Assembly: GCA_022264855.1 (NCBI GenBank)
Contig: JABYQU010000041.1
Coordinates: forward strand, 1 to 64,000
Origin: Lenzites betulinus
Taxonomy: Eukaryota; Basidiomycota; Agaricomycetes; Polyporales; Polyporaceae
DNA length: 64,000 nt
Direction: 5' to 3'
In this document: in pieces, positions 10,975 to 21,498 of the stretch
How positions within the stretch are numbered: position 1 is the first letter of the stretch
How the letters are laid out: the number at the start of each line of letters is the position of its first letter
Made by a program: the position numbers and the translations under genes
Notes under the pieces: generated by a model
The model's database searches: none
What the model was told of the DNA's origin: nothing
The model's input: only the letters and a program-made list of their open reading frames with translations

Positions 10975-13439
10975 ATGATTCCCGAACGCCAGCCTACCGT
11001 CCACGACCTCTCGTATGCAGAGGGGTACGATGAAGGCGGCTACGACGACGACGAGGACGAAGACGAGGACGAAGAAGACGAAGAGGCTTTGGTTATCATC
11101 CCTAGTGTCGGCAGCTCTCGGTCTGCCCAGCCTACCTCTCATGGCAGCAACGCGCTGGCCCTGCCTGCAGGGAGTAGCCTATCGGAGGTTCATCAGAAGG
11201 TAAGCCATATATTCAATCAATACCGCCACGTATATTAATTCACATTCAAGGCACTGTACGAGGCGCAGCTCGCGCTTCAATTGCGCGATGAGAGGATACG
11301 CCAGCTCGAGATACAGAATGCGCAGGCGAAACAGGACGCCCGCCAAAAACGCTCTACTAAAGGGAAGGGGGCGGCCTCACGTACGTCCCAGGACCGCTCC
11401 GAGGGCTCCAACATTGATAAAGAGCTCGCTCCCCTCGAGGACACTATCAAGAGGTACGGGCGAAAGTACTCCGCCTGCTGCAGGCCGTGGCCCCCTCCAG
11501 ATCAGGTCTGGGAGTTCAGTGCACGCCCTGATGTCAACCCTCAAGACCCTCAAGAAAGGTATCCCTCAACTGGAACAGCCGAGCAGAAATCCGACGCACT
11601 TGTCTCGGCATATGCGGCTGAACTCTATGACCTCCTTCCCTCGCTCCTCCGCCCACATCTAAGCAACCGCTGGTTTATTCGGGAGGTATGTCAACATCGC
11701 CGCTCTCCGTGGCTAGATTTGCTCATCGACCATGCTCCTACAGTTCAAACACAGCATCCGCGATCAGAAGAGCAAGGCACTCGCGAACGCGCGCGTATTA
11801 CGGAAGAAGATTTTCACAGACCTTCCCGAGCTCACCATGCGCCTCTTTGAAGACATGGAAGGCAACGCTCAAGCTATATCGACCGACCCCATCCTTACCA
11901 AGTGGCGATCAGTTCCCGAAGACATCTATCCCCCCATCATATTCCCCAAGGAAAAGGGAGGTCAAATGAAGTATATATTTCGCTGTGCTGCTATCGCAAA
12001 TGTAAGTCCCTGCATCATCTCCGCCTGCTGCATGCTGACATTCCTGCACAGTTCACCCGTGTCACACTGCTCGGCAAAGGGGCTCTGCCAAAAAACGGCA
12101 AGTTCCGACCGCGGTCCAACACCTCTGCGAAGCAGTGGGATGTCAACACGGTTTCCCCAGGAATGATTGCGTTTGCGGCCGTCGCGGTAGGCTACCCATC
12201 GTCTGAGATAGTGTGTAGGCTACTGATGGACTCGCAGGTTCGTTATCTAATATCTCTCGAAGCAGACTTCGACCACGTAGGGGCAACGTCTGGTGTGAAC
12301 TATGAATATCTCTTCGACCAGTACACGAAGCTCTTGTGGGTGTCTTGGGAGTCGCCCCGCATAGTGCAAACCCGGGCGTGGCTCGATGAGCAAGTATTCA
12401 AAGGTCTTACCAATGCTCCGACCCCTGCAGCGGCGCCTTCAAATTCAGGTGTACGGACGTACGTTGAACTGGACGATCTCGACGAGCTTAACGACCCCGG
12501 ATCGGCGTCCGACACCACCAATGCTGACTCCGAGCTAGTCGCATTTGCCGCCCCGCCGATTGTTACTCCCTCCCCGTACAGCATCGGTGCCTATGCGCCC
12601 GCAGACCCTCACCCCTCTGCACCTCAGCGCCCTTTGCAATCTGACGTTGCTCCACCGCCACAGTTTATCCCACCTCCCCCCCCCGCAGTTGTTCCAACGC
12701 CGCGGTCCTTGCCCCTGTCTGCGCCTCTGCCTACGGCGCTGTTCGTACTGGCACGCTCTCCTCAGCCGATCCCGGCACCCATTCAGGAGTCTGCGCCGCC
12801 ATCTGTCCCGCCGTCTGCGCCGCCGTTTGCACCGCCATCTGTCCCGCCGTCTGCGCCGCCGTTTGCACCGCCATCTGTCCCGCCGTCTGCGCCGCCGACT
12901 CTCCCACCATCTGCGCCGTCGTCTGTTCCGCTGTCCGAGTCTGTCCCGCCGTCTGTGCCGTTGTCAGCGCCGCCTCCAACCACTCGCCCTAGGCCTCGGC
13001 CTCGTCCTGTGCATCGGGACCAGCCGCTCCCTTCGCCCACACCTCAGCTCCAAGACGATTTCGACTACATCCGCGAAACCACCACAGCTGCCACCGCGGC
13101 CCCTGCATCTCAGTATGGCGTTGAAGCTCTGCCGCCTGCTTCGCCGTCGGATCTGTCTGGCACGCTGGCAGACTCGCTGCATCGGGTCAGCTTAGCGGGC
13201 AATAACGGTAAGGCCAGTCTTTATGTTTGCGATGTCATTGTTAATGCTCGGTTACAGATCTCATTGCCCATAATCCTGTGGAAGTGGCAACCAGAGCAAA
13301 GCCAAAGCGAGGCAGGCGGGGAGGACTGGGAAGGGGTCGTGGGGCGATTGAGACGCAGGAACCTCAACTCGAAGAAGCCGACCCCGCCGCATTTGAAGCA
13401 CCCATACCTCGTCGCAGGACGACTCGAACAAAGAAGTAG
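10975..13439 (+). CDS. DUF6698-like Agaricomycete protein with Pro-rich tail
   Basis: Six exons (10975-11199, 11251-11685, 11744-12001, 12052-12186, 12238-13207, 13258-13439) join in phase to a 734-residue protein. It starts with an acidic run (residues about 22-37) and then a coiled-coil and basic stretch (YEAQLALQLRDERIRQLE). The middle region (KYSACCRPWPPPDQVW through KGALPKNGKF, QWDVNTVSPGMIAFAAVAVR, FDHVGATSGVNYEYLF) resembles the DUF6698 family of Agaricomycetes, which has no known function and many copies per genome. A Pro/Ala/Ser-rich tail follows, with about three 36-bp tandem units (PSVPPSAPPFAP), and the end is basic (RRRTTRTKK). All splice sites are canonical and no stop interrupts it, unlike its neighbours. 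The family assignment is from motif memory; a transposon-associated role is possible. Confidence 0.7.
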
Positions 13440-13651
13440 AGCTCGAATTATTATTAGTCACCCTGTATACGCCATCCTGGTCTCAATGATATGAGCTGTT
13501 CCTAGCATCCTGCTGAGTTGACGACTTTCGAGCCAACGGCATTGCAATAAGCTTTCTGATAGAGGGCCTTACTAGATTTCGATTCAGATGCTAAGTACTA
13601 TGAAGGGTCAAGACAACTACATAAGTAGAGTCCACTTACCATATGTATAAC

Positions 13652-13737
13652 GAGCTGGTGGTGTAGTGGTTTTGTCGCCAGCTGTGCAAACAGTTAAATC
13701 AGTAAGTCCCGTGTTCGAATCCTTCAGTACGCATTGA
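13652..13737 (+). mobile_element. tRNA-like sequence, probably a SINE head
   Basis: An A-box-like TGGTGTAGTGG (about 13657) and a good B-box GTGTTCGAATCC (about 13711) lie about 55 bp apart, as in an internal Pol III promoter. The intervening stems do not fold as a convincing tRNA cloverleaf by eye. About 130 bp downstream the sequence runs into an (AAGT)n tract, which is how a tRNA-derived SINE with a simple-repeat tail would look. It may instead be a decayed tRNA gene. Confidence 0.4.
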
Positions 13738-13863
13738 TAACATTCTGACTACAGATTAGATGACATAGATAGGTATAGATTAGATCAGATTGTGAGTAGA
13801 TATATAGGCACTGTAGATCAGTATGTAAGTAGATAGAGATAGTACATTGATAGTTAGTCAAAC

Positions 13864-13982
13864 AAGTAAGTAAGTAAGCAAGTGAGTAAGTAAGTAAGTA
13901 AGTAAGTAAGTGAGTAAGTAAGTGAGTAAGTAAGTAAGTAAGCAAGTGAGTAAGTAAGTAAGCAAGTGAGTAAGTAAGTAAT
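13864..13982. repeat. (AAGT)n microsatellite
   Basis: About 120 bp of AAGT/GTAA tetranucleotides with GTGA and GCAA variants. It may be the tail of the SINE-like element to its left. Confidence 0.9.
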
Positions 13983-14084
13983 AACACTGATGGAGGACTA
14001 GTAAGTGCAGGTCGTTCAGAGTAGGTAAGTAACCCCGGCATTACCGGCATTGTTTTTGATCGTGATGGGTCGTGATGACCGCCG

Positions 14085-14400
14085 GGACACGGGAGGTAGC
14101 CGAGATGATCCAGAGAGGTACGCGACTCCTCACGCGACCTTAACAGGCTCTCGAGGGCTGCCTAACATCGGGAGGTCAGGTACCCGCATACCCACAGGAG
14201 GAGGGCCTCGGGAGGGCGTCCCGAAGGGCGCTACAATCTAGAGGTAGGCGCCTCAATCGAGAGGTCGGCGTCTCGCTCGGGAGATAATCGGGAGTCAATC
14301 TCGCGGGTATCGGGAGGGCCTCCCGAGGAAACAATCCACATCTCGAGGCGCCCCGCCCCTCCCCGCCTCCCCGGCGCTCGGGATGCCTCTCGATGTTCGT
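14085..14400. repeat. TCGGGAGG-rich interspersed repeat
   Basis: Variants of TCGGGAGG and TCGAGAGG recur at irregular spacing. The reading frame of the gypsy element loses its homology where it enters this tract, so the truncation junction lies near 14400. Confidence 0.5.
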
Positions 14401-15193
14401 GGGAAATGTGCGACATGCGCTCCACCCAGGGTGTGTGTGGTAGCACGGGAAACTCGACGGGGGGGAAGAATTCTGGCTTGAAGCAGCCGCGCTCTGTGTC
14501 GTCCCACGCGAACGCCTCGTTGTGTTGTCGCATGAAGTCGTGTAGAAGTTTACGCTCTTCTGCCCATAGGAAGTCGCCTCCATGCGCCTCGTCCATGGCT
14601 TGCTTGCGCTCCTCGGTGTAGCGCCCAGTCGGTACGAACGGGGGCGGTCGCGGATTCAGTCTAGGCATCCCCGCTAAAGGGTCGCCAGTGATGTTGCGCT
14701 CTATGCGGAACTGGCCCGGTACGGTGCCTAGTACCGGTCGCACCTTCTGCGCTACGGGCTTGTACTTCTTTTTGGACTGTATGAAGATCCCGGCTGGGGA
14801 GGTCTGCGTCGCGGTTTGCGACCGAGGTGCGACCACAAAGGAACCGACGTCGGTTTTGTACGCGAATGCGAACGGCCTCTGCTGGCGCCCAGAGGTTAGG
14901 GGGGTATCGGGGACCGCGGGTTGCGCCGCGGTCGCAGGGGCCTTGCCTGGCCCACGGGCGGTCGCAGGCTGGGCCCTCAGGGGAGTCGCAGGAGAGAAGA
15001 AAGACGAGGAATCACGGGTCGCAGACGGGATGCTGGGTTCGCTTTGTGGTTCTTTTGATAATAAGTGGGCTTCCATAAGGCCCGAGAGACGGTCGCACGC
15101 AGATAGGTAGATAGCAGGGATAGAGAGAGAAACGTCCGGTAACTGGGTATATGCGCAGATCTGCGGTATACCGAACTCTTCGGTAATGACCAC
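14400..15193 (-). pseudogene. gypsy pol fragment upstream of reverse transcriptase
   Basis: Begins VITEEFGIPQICAYTQLP and continues with KKYKPVAQKVRPVLGTVP, IERNITGDPLAGMPRL, PPPFVPTGRYTEERK, FLWAEERKLLHDFM and FAWDDTERGCFKPEFFPP. This is the stretch just before the RT palm in fungal gypsy elements. After VLPHTPWVERM the family sequence ends, and the open frame continues into unrelated repeat to 14231. Confidence 0.8.
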
Positions 15194-15215
15194 CGCGATC
15201 GCATCGCCGTCGCAA

Positions 15216-17215
15216 CTAGTCAGATCCTCTAGTCGCGGGCTTGGGGGCTGGTTGGGCCCGAAAGCGAGCGCGACCGCGGGTTACGGTCGGGATAGTCGCG
15301 ATCTGTCCTGTGTTCGGACACTTGATCGTGATCGTCTGGTCCTCGTTCTCGAAATTCTTGACGACGCTCTTGGTAAGGACGTCGAATGGTCGCCCTAGCA
15401 GGAGGTCGTAGGCCGCGTTCCGTATCACATGTACTTGGAGGTACAGTACGATCTCTGCGACCGCGAAGGGGACGTTCCGCACGAGCCCCAGTGACTGGTT
15501 GACCTCTCCGTTCGCAGACTGCATATTGAGGCGGATGGTAGGGTCGTACGAGAGTCCTAGCGCGTGGCAGACGTGCTCGGACATCGCAATGATCATACAT
15601 CCCGGGTCGACGATAGCCTCGACATACTCTTTCGAGTCTACCAGCCCCACGATAGAGCGCAGGGCGTGCGACTCCTTTGCGACCGTAAGGGAAGCCTTGT
15701 CCGGCCCCGGCGCAGTCTCGCGCAGGTATACTTCGTAAGGGTCCGGCAGTATGAAGCCTCCTGGTTCGAGCGGGTCGCCGCTGCATGATAGCTGCGTCGC
15801 GAACTCGTCGATGACTTCGTCCACGTCTGCGAATGCGACCGTACGAGTCGCAGGGGGAACTCTCTTTGGCGTGACCGCCTCCCGGAAACGCGCGCTGATC
15901 TCGGGCGCGACCGATAGCAGCTCCTCGGTGGACAGGGTGATGACCGGTGTTTTCATCGTGCGTGCAAAGATTTCCTCTGCGATCTTGGTCTGATGTACTG
16001 GGATCTGGTTCCTGTACGCGGGCTCTCCTGGCTTCGGTTTCGGCGGGGGTGCCCCGAAGTTGCGTGTGGTCGGTGGCGCGTAAGTCGCATCGCGCGACTT
16101 TGCGAACGGGTGCTCGGGTACCCCTCCAGTGCTCGTGGTCTGCCTCGCGGAGGCGTGCGACGTTATGGGCTGAGCGCTCTCGCGCTCTTGCGACCTGTCG
16201 CGACTGGGCGCCGTCCTAAACGTAGTGTCCTGTGTCATTCCGCCGCGTCCCGGCTGGCTCGCTGGATAGCTCGACAGTCCCGTGTTTGCGTCGCGCGACG
16301 TTGCGACCGGCGTTCGCGAACTTGGGCCGTTGCTTGGTGGCGGTACGCGCGGGCTCGTCTGAACAGGAGGGGGGGGTAGCGGTCGCGGATCGCGCGATCC
16401 GCTTGGGGGCGGAGTCCCCGGTCGTGGCCGTTGGGTAGGTCGCCGATAGGAAGGTACCTCTACTCCGTCGAAGCGTTCTTTGGTCCGTCGCAGAGCGTAA
16501 AGCTCGTACTCCAGCTGTGCGATCCGGTCCTCCGTCGCAAGCGCAAAGCCACTCGCCGTGTACGGGTCCTCTGCGATCTCGAACACCATCTGCGACGCCG
16601 GCCGCGACGCGAGCTGATTGGGATTGCGACGATGCCACTCGTAGACTCGATCGCGCATAGTGAGGCCATTGAAGCCATGCATGAACCTGGGCACATACAT
16701 CCCGTTGGGCAGACAGACCCGTCCTTCGTGGTTCCGGATACACCGCCCTGCGTCGACATCTTCCTGGACAAAGGGGCAATTCCGTAGCATGCAGCCGGTG
16801 TTCCCGCAATAGTGGCAGAAGCCGTCGTTCTGGTCCTGCGTCGCGTAGCTTCCCGATAAGCGATTCTGTTGCGACTGTGTGGCGGGACCGGGGCGTTTCC
16901 TCGCTCGTTCACGGACTGTGCGAGCAATCGCAACAGAGGGGCGAGGTCTTCCACCTTTACTGACGGGTTCGCGACATTTGCGGTCGCGTTGGCGCTAGAT
17001 GGGAGGGGGGCGGTCGCGAGCGTTCCGTGGAGGACAAACTTCGCGGCCTCGTACACTTTGTTTAGCTCGTAAGGGTCGTCCGGATAGTGGTCCGGGTCTT
17101 TGAGCTGCAGCCTCTGCGACACTTGGTCCCATAGGGGAGCGCGGATTCCTTTGACGAAGAGACGCGACTGCTCGGACGTCGACAGTTGCGCTTGCGATAT
17201 GAGGTAGGTGGTCAT
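15216..17215 (-). pseudogene. gypsy gag C-terminus, zinc knuckle and retropepsin
   Basis: The frame from 17215 continues gag (SEQSRLFVKGIRAPLWDQVS, YELNKVYEAAKFVLHGT) and shifts near 16870 into a zinc knuckle, CHYCGNTGCMLRNC, in which the usual His is Cys. MYVPRFMHGFNG and EWHRRNPNQ follow. The protease has the active-site motif as DPG (EAIVDPGCMIIAMSEHVC), then IRLNMQSANGEVNQSLGLVR and the C-terminal AAYDLLLGRPFDVL. The frame ends at 15216 and resumes one base out in the pre-RT linker. The DPG instead of DSG/DTG is usual for Agaricomycete gypsy elements and is not itself evidence of decay. Confidence 0.85.
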
Positions 17216-18095
17216 CGCGAAGAAGTGCGATAGTAGCTGGATAGCTCGGTGATGCTAGTGATTGCGACGGCCGCTCGTCTTGCGACGAGTGCCTCGACAT
17301 CTGCGACCGAATATTTGCGCGACTCTTCCGCGCCAGGGTATAGGTCTGTAACCGCTTTGACGAACTCGCGATACGCGACTCCAGCTCCATAGGCCGGGAG
17401 GCTCTCGCAGAGCTCGGATACGTCGATCGGTAGGTACCGCACTACCCACTGCTTGCGCTGTCGGTCCTCCTCTACTCCGCTGCGCTCGAAGAGCGCTTCG
17501 ATATCTTGAAAGAAGCGTCGCAGCGTACGCGGCTGTTCCGGAGTGAAGGTGGGCGCGGTCGAGTGACCTTGCGCTGGCATGGCCGGTCGCAACTGCGGCG
17601 CTGGTGGTGGCGCTTCCTGTGGTTCTGGCATAACGTCCACGAATGGGTTCTCGAAGAGGTCCTCTAAGGGGGACAGGGGGGAATGAAAGGCTGGCGCTTG
17701 GTACTCAGTCGGTTCGCGGCCTTCCGAGTCGCGTGGTGTGGGACTAGCGGGTGAGAGGCTGGTCGGGGAGAGGTTTGCGATGGCTAGGGCCGCGTCGCGG
17801 AACCAGTCGCAGGCTGCGGGGTCGCGTCGCAGAAGTTCGCAGCCGCGGTCGAGGAGAACAAAGACCGGTTCTATGATCGCAGAGAGCCTCTCGTCGTCTA
17901 GGTGGTGGCTGAACTGGGTGATGAGCAGCTTGAATCTTGCGACGAGTAGCTCGGAACCGAGATCGGGATCCTTGGTCGCTGCTCTTGTCTTGCGCTTCGG
18001 CGCCTGTTGTGCGCGTTGTCCCGGCTCAATGGCTGCTGCGACGACTGCCGTTTGGCCCGGGGAAGGAGGAATGCGGACTACTGCTTGCTATATCC
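17215..18095 (-). pseudogene. gypsy gag, N-terminal part
   Basis: The frame is open from about 18095 (ARFKLLITQFSHHLDD, FVLLDRGCELLRRDP) into the gag core (LRRFFQDIEALFERSGVEED, KQWVVRYLPIDVSE, YPGAEESRKYSVADVE). An in-frame TAG lies upstream at about 18088-18092 and no ATG precedes the open stretch; the first ATG is at 17640, already inside gag. The frame ends prematurely at 17212 because one base is missing after SSYYR; the correct continuation (FFAMTTYLISQAQLS) is in the next frame. Confidence 0.8.
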
Positions 18096-18116
18096 CCCTC
18101 GCGGTGGGCTCCAAAA

Positions 18117-18738
18117 TGATGCACTGGACCCTGCTATAACAGCAGGATAGAGGGCGCGGCCGAGAGCCTAGGGGGGGCGAGGCCGGGCGTAGTGCGGGGA
18201 GGGAAGGATAATGCCTGCGAGTAAGGGCCGGTTTCCCTTCACTGGGCTTCCACGAAACGTCGCAGGTCGCGGTCGTCCTGCTATCGCAGAGGGAAGGTGG
18301 GTATGCGGTCCGCCGGTTCTATCGCAACCGGTCGCGGTGCCAGCGAATTGGTAAGGAGGCGTGGACGGGGCAGTCGCGATGGTCAGAGGAAGCCGCGATC
18401 GCAGTCACAGGTTCACGTCGCAGCTCGCGGTCGCAGTTCGCAGTTCGCAGTCGCAGTCGATGCCAGGGCCGGTCTATGAGATCTGAGGGGTGGGGATTGC
18501 TTGCCTTCTGAAAACTACGAACTACGGAATATATACATGGACGATACCGGGTCGCTCTCCCAAAGTCCGAGATCAGCCGGTCGCACGGCCAGACTCCTGA
18601 TGCGACTACGATCCTCAGGCGCCCGCGACTCAGCCTGGGCGTGCGACGGCTCGCGACGGCTGCGACGGCTGCGCCTCAGCTTGTTACGCCCGTGCCCAGC
18701 TGTACCGTCCCGGCCTCAGCGGACCGCAGGTCGCATCA
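18117..18738 (-). repeat. 5' LTR of the gypsy element
   Basis: On the minus strand it begins TGATGCGACC and ends CCAGTGCATCA, giving the TG...CA ends of an LTR with a 6-bp terminal inversion TGATGC/GCATCA. A TATA-like TATATATT lies at about 18527-18535. Three to four bases beyond the LTR is TGGAGCCCACCGCGAG (about 18112-18097), placed and starting as a tRNA primer-binding site should. There is no second LTR in the window for comparison. Confidence 0.7.
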
Positions 18739-19263
18739 ACGCGCGAGCATGCGGGCCTGCGCAGAGTACACACCCTTTTGCTTCAGCTTGAATAAAAGCG
18801 GGCGCATCTTTGCCTTCTCGATTCGAGCCTCCAGGATCAACGGGAAGCGTTTACACTGCTTTCCTAGCGCGCGGATACGCTCACGGCACTTCTGTAGGTT
18901 TTCACGGAGACCTTGGTTGTCATCCCCTATGGTTTGGAGAAGATGTTCGGCATCCTTGCGGGTACGCGCCTCGTCTCGAATGGCGGCTGCTCGGTCTGAC
19001 TGGGCGCATTTGAGAGCGTGCTTGTGCGATGACTGACAGCTTTTGAGCTTCGCCCTGAACTCCTCTGCAGCACGTCGCGATCGTGTGAGTTTTCGTCGCT
19101 CATTATGGAGCTTGGATTGGAGTTTTGTGAGATTCTCCTGCAGGCGAGTGTTCTGGACTTCGGACTTCTGTAGAAGAGCGGCACAAGCACGCAGCTGATC
19201 CGTGCGCACGTCCACAGCATTTGGTATGACCCCGAGAACGGGCTCTGCCCAATTTCCCTTCAC
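18739..19263 (-). pseudogene. coiled-coil protein gene cut by the gypsy LTR
   Basis: The frame starts MKGNWAEPVLGVIP at 19263 and is almost entirely coiled coil (QLRACAALLQKSEVQNTRLQ, LQSKLHNERRKLTRSRR, DAEHLLQTIGDDN). It then reads LLFKLKQKGVYSAQARMLAR, a segment I associate with a multi-copy Agaricomycete family of large coiled-coil proteins that normally continue for several hundred residues. The frame stops at a TGA formed by the first three bases of the LTR. The downstream part is not found beyond the element. Confidence 0.6.
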
Positions 19264-20098
19264 TGTGCGCTGGTGGCTTTGCTACAAAGGGGTCAATACC
19301 GGCGGCAGTCTCACATAGTAAGCCTTAGACACTGACCCCTCTCATCAACCCTGTACTGATATTCTCCTTGTCTTCTTCATCAGAACGAGCACTGTGAGAG
19401 CGCCTTATTGAGGCCCCCCGCTGCTGGGCCTCTTTTTGTGCAGAGGTGCGACGGCGGTGCCGGTACTGGCTGCGGGGAGCATTGCCCATCAGGCCCTATA
19501 TGTTTTTTGTAAGTACTGACCTTCTATCTGTTTATTAAATTATCTGACCTTAACAGCACTGTAGTAGGAGTGTAAGAGATGTATTGAAGTCTCATCCGGG
19601 CCTCACATCGCAACCATGGCCTTGTCGCGAGGGGCGGAACACGCTCGATACACCCAAGGCACGGTGCACGTGACCGTAGCAGACGCGTCGGTGGCTCGCG
19701 CGACGCGGCTCGCGCGCCGCGCGCGTGCGCCTTTTGCTAGCACACAGTGTGCCAAGTATGCTGGCCACACAGTGCGTGTATATCCCTTACAATCCATCGC
19801 GACGTGTCCTCTGCGGTGTACCCGATATAATGTTAGATAGAATATGAGAAAAGCAGGCTCATATTCTAGTGTTACCGTCTGAATGTCTCCCACTATGGTG
19901 TATTTCTCTATTTGAGATATAACGTTTTATATTTACGGCTTCATACATATGATCCCGCGACATCCGAACGTCCGTAACCTGCACACATGGGCTGCAAACG
20001 TCGTAGACGTTTGGTACCACATTCTCCTGGCGCTCTCTGGGAAAACAAATATGTACAAACAACTTAAGCCTGGCAGGCGTTGCCGGTCCCCATACTTA
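19264..20098. other. no gene seen; one strong hairpin
   Basis: Only short frames. An inverted repeat GAGGCCC (19410-19416) / GGGCCTC (19426-19432) with a 9-nt loop is followed by five T residues; its meaning is unknown. Confidence 0.4.
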
Positions 20099-20770
20099 GG
20101 GTGTAGTGAAGAATAGGGGGTTTAATAACAAACAATTATTCACAGCTGTTATAAACTGTTAGTAACTGTGTGTTAATAAAGGTGGCCGTACAAGGGTGTG
20201 AATAATGGTGAATAATCCCCAAGCTCGGGGATCGCGGAGATGCCTTTTTAGAGAATGATACCAGACACCCGGAGACACCTGTGCTCCACCTTGACCAATT
20301 GAGTTCGTATTCTATCTAATAGTGACACAACTTAATGCCCGAGGTCGGATGCATGCTGCTAGGAGGCTGGGCTATCGTCAAGTCTTCAACTAACCAGCGC
20401 GTGAGTATGTCCTGTTAGTGCTACTGCCAGTAGTAGCGCCGAAGCGCCGGTAGGTTCGAACTCGACTCAATAGTCGCTAAACCTCGACTCGTTTATGCTT
20501 AGTCAGATACTACACGACCTGCAGAGAGTATAAGTCAAGTAAATAACGACTGGAAGCCAGCCGCCCCCCGTTGAGCTGGAAAGGACTAGGGAAGGTGCAT
20601 AGGCGCCCGACTCCTGTTATAAACCGGTGAAAAACTGTTATAAACCGATTGTAACCGGTTTATAACCGCACTGTTATTAACTGTTTCAAACACCCTGTTA
20701 AAAACCCCTGCGGGCCGGCCGGAGTTTATAACTGTGAGTTAATAATTCCCCGGATTATTCACTGCACCCT
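20099..20770. mobile_element. non-autonomous DNA transposon (MITE-like), 672 bp
   Basis: The left end GGGTGTAGTGAAGAATA (20099) and the right end, in reverse complement GGGTGCAGTGAATAATC (from 20770), form imperfect terminal inverted repeats. The inversion continues inward for about 45 bp (both ends pass through GGGG, TAATAAC/ATTAAC and a GTTATAAACT word). Both ends are flanked by TA (20097-20098 and 20771-20772), as expected of a TA target duplication. CTGTTATAAAC words are repeated subterminally on both sides. No transposase frame is present. A Tc1/mariner-type mobiliser is an inference from the TA alone. Confidence 0.75.
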
Positions 20771-20772
20771 AC

Positions 20773-21360
20773 ACTATACCAGTCGGAGCCTCGTTGAAGT
20801 CAGGAATCAACGGCATTAACGTCTTGTATCGCCGTATATCCATAACACACGAAAGACTTGACACTTCGCTCACCTCTTGCAGACTCTTGGACCTCGGAGC
20901 TGGACCGGTGGATGCTCTCTTCGTTGCAAATTTGACCTTGACTTCTATCCATACGTTGCGCTACGATACGGCCCGGGTGGGAGTCAACTATAGATTCTCG
21001 ACGTTCCTGGGAGGATCGCATGGACACGTGAAGACCTCGGCCGTCTGACCGACACACTTTGCAAACACTGTTCACCGCTCAGAGCGTAGTCAGCTTGCAT
21101 CTGCTTACATCCAAGGTTGCAGTTTGAATCATCTGAGCGTTATTGGAGGCCATTGGCCACTTTCTGATCTATTCTGGTATCCCGTATGAGAGCACGCGCC
21201 ATTCTTGAGCTCGAGAATGCTCTATCGAAGGATGGTAGCACCGATTCGGAGAGGTACCTTGCAGTTTCAATCGATTATTGATCCTGCCCGAGGGTTCGGC
21301 GGCATTATAATCATCTATGGCATCATCCTGTCGCTCCCACCTGAGACCCCGTGCCCTCGC
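20773..21360. other. no gene seen
   Basis: Short frames only on either strand. This is the left flank of the aldo-keto reductase promoter and the boundary between the repeat-rich and gene-rich halves. Confidence 0.5.
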
Positions 21361-21368
21361 CTCGTTGG

Positions 21369-21375
21369 TATAAAA
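21369..21375 (+). promoter_or_regulatory. TATA box of the aldo-keto reductase gene
   Basis: TATAAAA lies 130 bp upstream of the ATG at 21499. A pyrimidine-rich stretch containing CTCGCCTCG and ACCCCGCG lies around it. Confidence 0.5.
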
Positions 21376-21498
21376 GCTCTTATCGCATTCTCACCCCGCG
21401 TACTTGCAGCTCAGCGAACACCTGCAACCAGCCGTCGCCGAGCAACTGAACCAATCGCCGCAGAACTATCGTCTTTCTGACCACAGAACAGCAGCATC

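Larger units (their letters stand above)
14400..18738 (-). mobile_element. truncated Ty3/gypsy LTR retrotransposon (5' LTR, gag, protease, start of pol)
   Basis: Read on the minus strand: a 622-bp 5' LTR (18738-18117), a primer-binding-site candidate, gag, a zinc knuckle, a retropepsin, and the linker that precedes reverse transcriptase. Homology then stops near 14400. Reverse transcriptase, RNase H, integrase and the 3' LTR are absent. The coding part is broken by four frameshifts (near 17228, 16870, 15210 and at the truncation). GTCGCA/TGCGAC words are strikingly frequent throughout. The element sits inside the coiled-coil gene fragment at 18739-19263. Confidence 0.85.

Noticed and set aside
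12731..13040. Thr/Ala/Gly-repeat frames on the minus strand
   Set aside because: Complement of the Pro-rich tail of the DUF6698-like protein.
20446..20466. B-box-like GGTTCGAACTCG suggesting a tRNA gene
   Set aside because: No A-box at the right distance and no cloverleaf. It lies inside the MITE-like element.
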